Source of the DNA: Zygnema cylindricum
Lineage: Eukaryota; Streptophyta; Zygnematophyceae; Zygnematales; Zygnemataceae
Length of the DNA stretch: 64,000 bases
Direction of reading: 5' to 3'
Assembly: GCA_037447655.1 (NCBI GenBank)
Contig: JBBHKE010001015.1
Coordinates: 28,928 to 92,927 of the forward strand
Shown here: in pieces, positions 1 to 17,265 of the stretch
Layout: each line of letters opens with the position of its first letter
Numbering within the stretch: position 1 is the stretch's first letter
The notes under the pieces: generated by a model
The model's input: only the letters and a program-made list of their open reading frames with translations
Told to the model about the DNA's origin: nothing
Databases searched by the model: none
Translations under genes and position numbers: made by a program

Positions 1-885
1 ATCTACGAAACCAATCAGATTACAGTTCCGTACACAAAAGTACAGCTGTCGGTGTACTTTATGTACGGACATTGTACAACATGGCCTAAATGTCGACACA
101 TGTCATATCCGAATTCGGTGCCATAATCTCCGGAGATACCACGATCCAATGTAATTTCGCCACATGTCATGCGATGTGGCGATGGCCACAAACCGCCGAA
201 ATCTTCTTCCACGATCTCGGCGCTAATTCCGGCCGTCCGATTAAATTCGATTTTAATCTTAGCCGTAATAAATACATGCGCGGTATTGATTTCTTGTCCG
301 TACCGTAATCCGTACTTATACATTGCTTGATCTATGATCCCGTAAACAATTACAGTTAAATGATTTATCCTACGTATTCATGTTTAAATATTTATCAAAC
401 CATATACTACGTAACACTAGTTCTAAACTTAACGGCTAAGGCTACCGGCTAACTGTTGTCTGTTGGCCAGTAGGTACCAGGATCAAATCCTTTGGCCGAC
501 ACATACCTTTTAGTAAATAAACCCCTAACTAATATAAATTTCCCGTAAACCTCTAGATAGCCTAGGTAGTCATTGCTCTAGCTCCCTCTCCAATTTCTCA
601 GTGACTGCGACAAGTTTGAGAGTTGGAGAAAGAAGTTAGAGGTAGACTGCCTCGGCTTCTTTCTATATTTTTATTTAGACCTAGAAAATACTTAAAATGG
701 ACCATTAATTTCTACAACTTCTACATTATGAAAATATTATAATGATGGTTTATTATTTTGAAATGTGTTTTTTTTTCGTTTTATTCCTTACTTAACGACA
801 TATACTAAAAAAGTATGAAATTTGATTGTTTTGGATTGCCGTTGCATGTATACTAGGAATTTTCAACGAAGACCTAGTGTAAAAC
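1..885. other. Non-coding stretch, no gene recognised
   Basis: I see no protein family in any frame. The first 80 bases and parts of 240-330 are rich in GTAC/TACGG words, a composition shared with the transposon-derived intergenic DNA elsewhere in the window (24.0-25.2, 46.7-47.4 and 48.5-49.3 kb). The overlapping opposite-strand reading frames at about 15-320 have no recognisable domain. This is probably repeat-derived DNA upstream of the transposase relic. Confidence 0.5.
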
Positions 886-2117
886 ATGGATGAAACACAC
901 GTGATCGTCAACACCGATAATGGAAAGACTTTGGGATTTCGAGGGGATGATGTGGTGAAACACGCCGTTGTCGCGAGAGGAGGTGAATCCTTGACTCTCA
1001 TGGTGCGAATAACTGGCGGGGTGAAGGCTCGTATCGAAAACCCGATGATATTTTTTGCAAATTGTGGGAGGAGTTACCCGATACAAGGTTTACCGAACAC
1101 TGTCCCGAGTGAGTTTTTTCTCTTAAATCTAATGTTTTCATTTTTATTTTGATAAATGTTTGTCTTTGAAGATCTCTCTATTTATCTCCATCTCATATTT
1201 GTGTATAATTTTATATGAATATCTCTCTACTTCGCCCTCTCATACCTCCTCCCTCTCTCTCCCACTACAAATGTACGTTATTTTCGTTCATTAGCTCTCT
1301 AACTTCTCTTATCTCAAACAATGACTCCTATTACAAGCTACCTATGGTACACGTAGATTACTTTCCACATAAGGCAAATTTACGCAAGCAAAATAAAAAG
1401 TTAATTTTGTCTTCTTTTTGTTGATTTTTTATATTTTCAGGTGTTTGTTACCAAACCGGTCCAAAGGGTTGGAACGACAAAACGATGTTCCCACAGTGGT
1501 TCGAAGTGACAAGGTCTTATCAAGGGGATTGGGAAAGACGACAAAAAATCATGTTCTTGGATAACTGTGGAGGCCATAATACGTCCGATGAGTTGGAGCG
1601 GGTCCTAGAGGCCAAAAACACCGTTTTACACTATTTTCCACCTAATGCTACGCATCTTGTTCAACCGGCAGACTCTTTTATCATCTCTAAAACTAAGGAC
1701 GTGTGGAGCCGTATATGGGACAGCTGGAAGGCGAAAGGAATTGAAACCGGGCAATGGGCTAAACCTTCGAGCCGTGGATGGTCCGGAAAATTGGTGGGAC
1801 CCGGTAAAGCATTTTTCCTAAAATTGGCACGGGATTCTATCCGAGAGGTTAACGCGATGCGAGACAAAAACGGGATGAGTGACGCGCAAAAAGCAATGAT
1901 TCAATGTGGCCTGTCTTTACGTGACGGATGGTGGGAAGAAGACATGCTCACACATCAATTGCAAGACAAAATCACCAAGTATCGCAACCACTTCGAAGAA
2001 GAGGTTATGGAACCTCCTTGCCCAAGGGCGAGAGAATTCCTCCAAAATATTGAAGATGCCGACAGTCAGCAACATAGCATTTTCAACGAGGGAGGGATGA
2101 GCGACAACGAGTTTTAA
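886..2117 (+). pseudogene. DDE_1-type transposase (pogo/Tc1-mariner/CENPB-like), 5'-truncated, spliced
   Basis: Two exons, 886-1108 and 1441-2117, join in frame (AGT serine codon split across a GTGAGT...TTTTCAG intron) to give 299 residues. The product resembles the catalytic domain of DDE_1 transposases. The first Asp lies in NMDET at the start, followed by YPIQGLPNTVPS and YQTGPKGWND near residues 65-85. The second Asp is in FLDNCGGHNT, and the third Asp follows NATHLVQP in PADSF. The triad therefore looks complete. An in-frame TAA (880-882) sits immediately before the conserved Asn of NMDET, and no helix-turn-helix domain is visible upstream, so the DNA-binding half is missing or in an unseen exon. 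Family: cut-and-paste DNA transposase. I infer a truncated or domesticated remnant; no terminal inverted repeats were found around it. Confidence 0.8.
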
Positions 2118-2589
2118 AGATATAATATAACTACGTATTGTTTTTTTTTGTTTTAAATGTTAGTTTGAAAATGGTAGTTTAATTATAGCGGGAGTAGTAG
2201 TCATACGCGTGGCAGAATAATGTAGACGATCCATGAAGTTTAGTATTAATTCACTTCTTGGGAAAAAACAAATTTTATATGTGTGTATGGTTTTATTATG
2301 GGATAATACAATTTCGGTATTTCTGAAGTTTACATGTTTGCCTTAATGTGGAATTGGATGTATTTATGAAATTTATTATGTATTTACCTTGAGATGATGT
2401 TAATGTGGTGTTAAATGTTTGAGTGTACGTGTAGTATGGAATTATATATATTGTTGCATTGTACACCCTAAACTAATCAACGACGAGTATACTTCGTCGC
2501 TGATTCATCATCCATCGAGAAAGTTCATAATTTGTACTACATTTTCACGTACATAGTTAATGATTGCCCTTTCAGCGGCGAGAATTTCT
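2118..2589. other. AT-rich spacer
   Basis: AT-rich DNA downstream of the transposase relic, with no gene. A small perfect hairpin (CGACGA...TCGTCG around GTATAC) lies at 2481-2499 and carries the CGTCG word of the adjacent minisatellite. Confidence 0.5.
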
Positions 2590-2995
2590 CGTCGCTGGAT
2601 GGAGATCCACCTTTCAAACTGCTTCAACATGACCTTCGACGATGTAGAGACTGTGTCGTCGCTGGATGGAAACCCAGCATCGAAATTGCTTCTGCATCAT
2701 CTTCGACAAAGCAGAGGCTGTCTCGTCGCTGGATGGAAATCCAACTTTGAAACAGTTTCTGCATCATCTTCGACGATGCAGAGAGTGTCTCATCGCTGGA
2801 TGGAAATCCAGCTTTGAAACAGTTTCTGCATCATCTTCGACAAAGCAGAGGCTTTCTCGTGGCAAGATGGAAATCCAGCGGCGAAAGTGAATCATCGTTA
2901 TCTTCAACAAAGCAGACATTGCCTCGTCGCTGAATGCAAATCATGGAATTCATTGTAACGTTGTTTGTCTGATCGCATGGATTTACAGTTGCGAG
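2590..2995 (+). repeat. 67-bp minisatellite, about six units
   Basis: Units start with CGTCGCTGGATGG or a variant at 2590, 2657, 2724, 2791, 2858 and 2924, so the period is 67, 67, 67, 67 and 66 bp. Each unit continues through a segment like CATCATCTTCGACAAAGCAG. Because 67 is not a multiple of three, all forward frames stay partly open and show the same peptides (SLDGNP, LSRRWMEIQL) in rotation. These open frames are by-products of the repeat rather than evidence of a gene. Confidence 0.9.
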
Positions 2996-4690
2996 TTTGG
3001 TTCGTCGCTGGTCCGTGAACCGTCAGTTTACATATTAGGTGGTTATTATTAAAGCTATGAACAAGTAAGAAGGTTTTTACCATGGCAAAAATACCAATTT
3101 TGACAAGGCTAAAACCATAAAAACTGGATTGAATGATGAAAGCAAAATCTTCCATGTAGGAAAAACACAGTTCAAGTAATATACGTGGTGATAAGAAAGA
3201 TTAATGCATATTTTCAACATATACAGATGATACACAAACGAAAAGACACCGAGATTTGATATATTCCAATGCGAAAAAGTCATCGGTACAACATGAAAGC
3301 AATTAAAAAAACACACAATTAATAAAAATATATATACTAAGTTGACACTAATAAAATCATTGATTAACAACAATGGGAAAAAAATACAAATTTTGTATAT
3401 TTCACGATGATATTGTTTTCACAACATTAAACTAAAACAAAAATATAGGCCTATTAATCTACAATATTCAACAAAGCTCTATGTACTAACATAATTCTTA
3501 ACGTTTCTACCTCTAACTCGAAAATCCCCTTAAAAATAATTTAACAACTCGGTAATATTACACACACTAACTAATTAGCAACGGTCGGTGACGACAAATA
3601 CAGATCTATGCAAAGCTCCTCAAGGTTTACTCCCGAAACTTTCATCCTGTCCAACACCTTCAGAATGATGCTTTCTTCTTCCCTACGATCACATGTTGCG
3701 GTAGGGTGCTCCCCAATACAACGGCCGTCGGATAGAAGTTGATCAAAGATGACAGTTTTACATACGAAAGAGAGAGGAAGATAACGGATTAGTAGGGGGT
3801 ATATGGGCTCAACAAATAAAACGAGAAAAATGACGGACAGAGAGAGACGGAACAGTGAGAAGAAGGGAATGAGAGAAAAGATTAGAGAAAGGGTATGGGA
3901 CAAAATGAGTGAGAGAGAGAGGGGAGAAGAGAGTGAGGGAGAAAGGTAAGCAAATGAAATGGGAAAGAATGTGAGCGATAGACAATGCAAAAAGGAAGAG
4001 GTAAAGGGATAAAAATAGATAGAGAATGAAAAAGAGGAAGAATAATAAGGTAGAGGGAGCGAAAGATATGAAAAAACATGGTGAAATGCGCACTTACCCA
4101 AAAACCCTTCATAAACCCTATAATTTATAGCGACGGTAATGGCGCGATTCCTCTTGTTGTTTCGGCATATTGTTGTGTACCCTAATACTTCTGTAAACCC
4201 TAAAATGAGGTATGGAGTCGATGGATGTCGCGAGACTCAGCGAGGCGGCGGGGAGACGATCCGTATCTTGCCGAAAAAATGGCGGCGTCATGTGAAAATG
4301 GCTCTGCGAGATTCTGAATTCACCCACCACAGGACGAAGATGTGGTTGGGATTAGTCAGAACACTAAATCTATTTTCTGTGTTCTCTCCGCATTTGCCGT
4401 TGGTTTGATATCAATTGCCGTTTTCTAGGCGCCGCTTTTCTTCAATCCTAAATTTTGTAACTTTACTCTAATTTTTTTACAATGTGACAGTAATTTGTTG
4501 TCGTTTTGTGAATCATTACCTATTTTAGGGTCAGACTTAACTCTAATAAGCGTCTCTTTGGTTTAAAGGTCTGGTATTACCGTTGTGTTTCTTTTTGACC
4601 CTGTAATAGTGTAAATATATGCACTATTATTTTTGCAATATCTCAAATAGAGTTAATACGGCAACGTATTAGACTTAACTCTAACGCGAC
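2996..4690. other. Intergenic, partly purine-rich
   Basis: No gene recognised. The interval 3770-4080 is strongly purine-rich on the + strand (GAGAGA/GGGAAAG). Its complement reads as long Ser/Leu/Phe/Pro-rich frames that look like low-complexity artefacts. Around 4100-4206 there are CCCTAAA-like words (ATAAACCCTATA, TAAACCCTAAAATG) resembling the telobox units at 48.9-49.3 kb. Confidence 0.5.
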
Positions 4691-5109
4691 GATGAACATG
4701 TGTAAGTACGCAACATTACGCTTACGTAACATGGACAGTTTTTACCATGTGCACATGTTATCCGTTCACACTATAACACACAAAAACGAATGTCTGAATG
4801 TATGCGAACGTTTATTTTGCAAACTCGACTCAACAATTTTTGTAAGCGCAACTATGTATGCGACCGACATAAGATAACCACAAATTCCGTACGGATTCCG
4901 GTAAAGAAGTACAATGTTGTACTATCAAACTACTTCCGTACACCACACTATTCATGCATTCAGTACGGTCATACCATTGACGCTAATTTACAAGTACCGC
5001 ATTTAATGTCAAAGATAAATTAGATTCAATCATTGTATTTCGTGTATCAATGTCAAAATTTCGGGGTGCCGATATAGCGTACAATACGCTAATAACGATT
5101 CACGGTGTA
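4691..5109. mobile_element. MITE remnant with CACCGCGAATCG-type end
   Basis: The stretch ends in CTAATAACGATTCACGGTG next to TA (to about 5108), matching the right terminus of the TA-flanked MITE family described at 49538-50038. Its interior has the GTACG/ACACTATT words typical of that family. No matching left terminus is visible, so this is a one-ended relic. It abuts the hAT fragment that starts at 5110. Confidence 0.5.
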
Positions 5110-5685
5110 GTTTTTACAAACTGCGTAGTGAAAACGTCATAATACTTTGTACTCTTTGGTATCGTGGAAGTACGTGACATCATGATTAGCGTCGCAAATC
5201 TGACACGGTACTGTACAGTAGTAACGCTATTCATTTCGCAAATCATAGGGAACGCGACAAAGCGTCGCAAATCTGACACGGTACTGTATTAACACTATTC
5301 ATTTCGCAAATCTTAGGGAACGCGACAAAGCGTCGCAAATCTGACACGGTAGTACACTATTCATTTCGCAAATCTTAGGGAACGCGACAAAGCGTCGCAA
5401 ATTTGACACGGTAGTAACACTTCAATTCGCAAATCTTAGGGAACGCGAACAAATCGTAATTATTGGCTTATTCATACGTGGTACATTGGTTAATTTTGTA
5501 CTTTTTCGGTTACGGGCGAGCACGGTTAGTCGCCAGAAATCGAAATTCGGTTAATTTTTATTTTCGTAAACGTCGGTCGGTTAACGGTTAACAATTTTGG
5601 AGCGTGATATAACCCGGTCGGGCGTCGGTTAGATTTTGAAAAAAAAAAGCGGTCGGTTTCGGTTATGTGACTTTTGCGACCTCTG
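5110..5685. mobile_element. hAT element end fragment (non-autonomous type)
   Basis: The right end TTTTGCGACCTCTG (5672-5685) is the terminal sequence of the hAT family defined at 47438-48186. The internal order also matches: TGGTATCGTGGAAGTACGTG, then a tandem array, then TAATTATTGGCTTATTC, then CGGTTAACGGTTAACAATTT, then the terminus. The other terminus is absent. The first 60 bases (TTTTTACAAACTGCGTAGTG...) match the reverse complement of 50380-50440 in the long hAT copy. This is therefore a one-ended copy cut at the adjacent MITE end. Confidence 0.75.
5191..5460 (+). repeat. hAT subterminal tandem array, four units
   Basis: GTCGCAAATCTGACACGG recurs with small changes at 5191, 5264, 5332 and 5394 (spacing 73, 68, 62). 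Each unit continues with TTCATTTCGCAAATCTTAGG and GGAACGCGACAAA. Every unit thus contains two CGCAAATC words and the dyad GTCGC/GCGAC. In the hAT family, repeated subterminal motifs commonly act as transposase binding sites; that role is inferred here. Confidence 0.8.
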
Positions 5686-6625
5686 ATTCGCATCCGTCAA
5701 AAACGCAAAAACCAGCATCGACATCTTCATTTCGATATATTACACGTGGACATATTTTAATGGTGAAAGCCTTACTTGCCACGTGCTCACTTGGCGGAGT
5801 CGCCCAGGGCCCTTGCACTGCCGAACGAAGAAAAAGAGATCAAATTGTTTGTCTGGGAGAATAGGTGTTCGCTGGTCCGTTAACTTCTTTGCATCGAGAA
5901 GCGGAGAGTCGCCCTGACTCGAAGCTTGGCCTGATGAGCAAATCCGAGGCTGTAAATTTATCGAAAAGTCGCTTTACATAATGCTCTGTTTCACACATGT
6001 CAATTCCACAGTGAGCAGAGCATATCCAAGGCAGCTTTTCTGTCTCTTTCTACTTCATTTGTCTTATCATAACAGCAGAAGTGTGTCATTTTTGAACTGT
6101 GCAGAGTTGACACAATACGCAAAGCAGCTTTTCTGTCTCTTTCTCTCCTATTTGTCTTATCGCAACAGCAAAGACGATTTTCTCCATGTTAGAAAGAGTA
6201 TCGTGCCTTGCAAAGGTATGCGAATTTCCCTCGAGGACTTTACTGATCAATACCTTTTCCTCTCTTTTTGTTTCTTTCAACAAACACTCGCTGGCTTTGG
6301 TACAATGCACGCTTCCAAGTTCCAGTAATTAAAGTCAGAATAGCTGAAGTCTAAGTGACTTGTCGACTATTCCCATCTCTAACTCTTAACGATGCTGCTC
6401 TCTCTGCATTATTTGCAACCAAAGTTGTAATAGATCATAGATATAACTCATGAGCGTAAACATCTTCCAGTAACTAAGCAACTCACACACTCGCGCTCAC
6501 ACAGATCTTTCCAAGGCACCTTCTGCTTGTCAACTTTCATTTGTTTCCTCACATAAGGATTGTTTTGTCAAACAGTATAGCCTGCCAAAGGCCAATTTTT
6601 GCTGCAAGCCTTTTTTTCCGTTTCT
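5686..6625. other. Upstream region of MDHAR
   Basis: No gene recognised. The region holds the 5' flank or untranslated leader of the MDHAR gene and a partial three-copy repeat (separate entry). No core promoter element is convincing enough to call. Confidence 0.4.
6029..6560 (+). repeat. Three partial copies of a 50-bp sequence upstream of MDHAR
   Basis: GGCAGCTTTTCTGTCTCTTTC starting near 6030 recurs as AAGCAGCTTTTCTGTCTCTTTC at 6122 (93 bp apart). Both are followed by ATTTGTCTTATC and AACAGCA. A more degenerate third copy at about 6510-6560 reads CCAAGGCACCTTCTGCTTGT then CATTTGTTTCC. The copies lie in the 600 bp before the MDHAR start codon. Confidence 0.7.
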
Positions 6626-13438
<6,813 letters not shown>

Positions 13439-14855
13439 AAAAGGTTGGTAGAGGATGATGAGCAAAGATGAGGAGACGAATCAATCTGAGTGAATGGTTC
13501 TTTATGAGGATTTACTTCCTGACTGTATAGTTAAAATGTATCATGCAAACATCAAGATCGCGGTCCTCTGTAAACAACCAGATTTTGTGTTATATTCATT
13601 TTCAAGAGTTCTCTATTAGAGGTAATTTTGGATATTGAAATGTGGCATCTCTAAACCGCTTAACTTAACAATCTATGTGTATTGTGTATGAACTATGTAT
13701 GCTCCATTTGAACATTTGCAAACAAGAGGGATTTTGATTCAAGTTTGGGCAGAGGGAGTCTTCATTAACATGAGAACCTCTCAACCAGAGCAGTACACCC
13801 ATCCCTATTTGAGTTCATGAATTATTAGCGTAAACATACACTAGACTATGTGCTATTATTAGCGTAATTAATGTTAGCATTAACTTCACTAGAATACGTT
13901 TTGTACTGTAACCTATTTTGGTTCACACTAATTTATGGTTCTGATCGAAAAAACATTACTTGTATAAGAGTTTCAACTCCAAAAGCAATGGTCAGTGTTG
14001 CTGGTAAACATTGGTCTCTGAATTTAATATCCGAACTGGAAATTCTGGAACTGTAGCACGAAAAAAAAGCACGAGAATGATAAATGCCATGTACTGGTCA
14101 GATATATTATAAGAAACTCACGAATCAAAGGGAATAATATACTCGTGTACTTTCTATATAAATTAAGAAATAGTATGGGACAGTACAATGTTGAGAAGTA
14201 TGGAATATGTTTGTAAAAATTGAGAAACATTCAGGGTAGATGAAGGCAGAATGGGTGGAGGATCACATCATGGGAGAGGAGGAGAGGGGCAGATGGGCAG
14301 AGGGGGAAAGGGGGAGAGTGGAGGTGGTAGAGGGAAAGAGCCGGAGAGTCCAAGAGGGAGCGGGGCAGGGAGGGACCCACGAAGAGGTACCAGGCTTAGT
14401 ACACCTCCGCATCTCACCTTTAAACTTAGTCCATACCATTCCACCCACGCCCTCCACCTTTGTTTTGGTCTCCCTCGTGCGATCTTTTTTGGCTCCTTAG
14501 TCCACGGTATTCGTGTGACTGTCACCTCAGCTCCAACAACATCCATTCTACAATCTTGTTCGACGCTATTGAGACCAATATTGGAGGTGACGTACTGTTT
14601 TTGTTCAAAGATACTACTAGGGTTGGGCGTTATTAAGAAAGCGTGGCAGTAAACCAGTACATGGTAACAAAGGAAGCGAATAGCACGAAAGAAAGTGAAA
14701 GACAGAACTTGGGGGGAAGCAAAACCTAATAAAAGAGAAAAGAAAAATAAATGAAAAGGAACAAAAACGCACAAAGAAGGACAAGCTAACAGAGTACACG
14801 GAAAGGAACAACCAACACAAAAACAACAGCAAGTCAAGACATCTTAACAAAAACT
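13439..14855. other. Intergenic, no gene recognised
   Basis: Contains the 3' flank of MDHAR and AT-rich DNA. A purine-rich tract lies at 14260-14390 on the + strand, and its reverse frame reads as Pro/Leu/Ser low complexity. An unusual purine-rich, AAAC/ACAA-rich segment runs from 14690 to 14900 and leads into the reversed retroelement 3' end. Confidence 0.45.
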
Positions 14856-15860
14856 ACCCAAACAACCACCAGCAAAACTAAAAACCACAAAAAGAAACTC
14901 AGCAAATCCTCAAGCCCGGTGAAGCACTCTAAGGAAGATCTGAAACACGTTGACGATCCATAACCGCAATAGCAGAACGGACAAGAACTCGTTGTAAAGC
15001 CACAGATAAATGCTGGGGAAGAGATAGGGCTCTTTGGACCCCTCCGCTCGAAAGATCGCCGACCACAATTACCTAGGAACTCATCCAAAGCATATTCAAA
15101 CAACCAAGATTGCCATTGGAATAAAGCCATCCATAGGATTGCAATGGGCATAATCACACTCCCGGCCGCTCCAACATCCTGAGCCATGACACTAACAAAG
15201 GTCGCCAAAACAACCTCTCCAAAAATACGCTGGGCACCATCGGGGAAAACTGCCAATATACCGTGAAGGACTAATACGTGAAACGTCACGACAAGGAGAT
15301 AAACCTCCCTTCAGAAGCATTAGGAGAAGTATGGCAACAAACTTTGTCTTATGCCAGAATCAACTCCCGCCCTTGAAAATGGACACCACCAGGCTCAAGA
15401 ACGCGGGCATACAAGCAAACGAGAGTCAAGCAAAGGCAGATGAGGAAGACCAAGCCAACAACTGAGGGCGGTAGAGAATTGTGGAGGCGTGGAACGAGGA
15501 GTGGAAAGGATCGGTGTTGCCAGGTGCCAGGCTCAGAAATTAGCTCCCCCCAAGGAAAAGAACCGGGCACGTGCGGAGAGTTAAAGAGAAGCACCTTGAG
15601 AAGCTCAGATTGAGAGGTGGCAATAACCTTCTCATAAACTAACTCTTGGACACGTGTAACACTCTGTAACGAGGGTGGAGAAAACTGAAAACCGGCAACC
15701 GAAAGCCGAGATATCCAGACAGAGCAAGGGGAGGAAGAGAACCAGCCACAGCCAAAATTGACAGCTGGAAAGAGAAGATACCGTCCGAAACACGAGGAAT
15801 GACCGGAGAAGAGCAGGAGTATTGAGGTCTTTGAGGCTCTCGCATAGTACCGTTTCCCTT
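14856..15860 (-). pseudogene. Non-LTR-type retroelement, decayed 3' half
   Basis: Reading the minus strand, the sequence matches the 3' half of the retroelement at 28381-31300. The stretch containing ATTTATCTGTGGCTTTACAA with the following GCGGTTATGGATCG segment (about 14945-15020) corresponds to 30930-31000. Protein fragments RVSDGIFSFQ, SLPPLAL and FSTLV (15640-15810) match RISDGVFAFQ, SLPPHAL and FSTLV there. Frames shift repeatedly. The similarity stops near 15860, where unrelated sequence begins, so this is a truncated, dead copy lacking the polymerase domain. Confidence 0.75.
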
Positions 15861-17265
15861 TTCGCACCGGGTTGATCTTGTCGTGCTTGATGGTGCAAGA
15901 CTTCCCGCCAAGACCAACGAGCGGGATCTCGCCAAAATTGGGTGCGAGCGATCGACGGTCATAAATCGATCGTTTGGTTTGCCGCGCCTTTTGCGCAGCG
16001 TGGGTCGCGCGGTTCGACGAACAGGATTGTTGGAATGCGATGCCGCTAGGGTTTCAGGAGGGGGTCATGTAGACATGTACGGCAAGATGTTACGGACGAG
16101 TCATTCCCATGACCGTCGATATATTTGGTTTTCTGTGCGCTGCTGATTGGTCGACATACTAATCTGACCTTCTCTCTCCCTTTTGGTTATTAAGGGTTCG
16201 ATGTTTGGGTAGGTTAGAGTTCTTTAGATTCAGTAATGTTACTGGACTACTGCTTGTTTTGTTCATTGTTAGATTTTAGTTGCGTTTTCTGTCTGCCTGT
16301 TTCATCATCATTTGTCCTTGGTAACTGCCTTTTTTTTGGTTTTAATTCCAACTCATGCGTCTTAACCACAATCATTTTGCATTTACTTCAATCTAGGACC
16401 CGGATGGCTTTCAATGGCCCTATTCTCAATAAATATTGTTATATTCTTGGTAAAATTTGGGAACATTTCCAAACAATATCAACAGCAAGCTTTCACAGTT
16501 CGTCCATGGAAAAAATACATAAACAACGGCATATATATTGGATTCTTGAAGGAAAACTTGAACACTCTCTGTTAAGCAAAAATTGCCCATAAAGTTACTT
16601 TAGCAAATAAATTTTCTGTCAAAGATAGGATAATTGAACATCGTCAATCACTAGCGTTACTGGCCAGTAATCGCAGTACTCATACAGAAAAAAAGTAAGA
16701 ATCGTACTGTTTTCTGTACGATTACTGTGATTACTGGCAGTAACGCCAGTAGTCGCGTATCGTATAATAACTCTACTCTATAAGAGCTAAAAATTATCAG
16801 TCTTATAACCGACCCTAACTGATGAATATGCTGCGAACATAGCCACACACGTGCGTACAATTGCCACACTGAATGCGGTTTCACCATTTATTAAACCACA
16901 TTAACATGAGCTACTGTTCCTATCATTCGGCTGATCACCTACAAAAATATATATATATATAAACTATTAATTTCCAGACCGTTAACAGAACACAGCATTC
17001 AACCCATTATACTAAAATAATTAAACCGAAGTATTATTTAGCCAGCAAGTTAAAAGAAAAATCGACCCATTTTCTTGTAACAAATTCCATGTCTGCCACA
17101 GAGACTCCTATAGATGAACATAACCTAATTGTGAAGCTGGTACCTGTCAAATGTCCGTACATTTATACTGTCATTCCGAGAGCTTGCTTGTCTGTTCAAA
17201 AAGGACAAAACCCTTGTTAAAAGTATACTAACTTGCTAAACGGCAACCCGCATGGAACAACAATT
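15861..17265. other. Intergenic, no gene recognised
   Basis: No family is recognised in the open frames at 15883-16146 or 16236-16592. The GC-rich piece at 15850-16150 differs in composition from its surroundings. A hairpin element at 16649-16752 is listed separately, and an (AT)n run lies near 16948. Confidence 0.4.
16649..16752. repeat. 104-bp foldback element
   Basis: Arms 16649-16679 and 16722-16752 are imperfect inverted repeats (left core GCGTTACTGGCCAGTAATC, right core GATTACTGGCAGTAACGC). A smaller inner hairpin CGTAC...GTACG lies at 16703-16720. The words CAGTAATC, TTACTGG and GTACG recur just inside both larger foldback elements at 46.7 and 56.8 kb, so this may be a mini-derivative of that family. 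Confidence 0.75.

Noticed and set aside
2590-2995. CRISPR-like array
   Set aside because: Tandem repeats without unique spacers in a eukaryotic genome; a minisatellite.
3571-4101. 176-residue minus-strand frame
   Set aside because: Ser/Leu/Phe low complexity from a purine-rich + strand, without any recognised domain.
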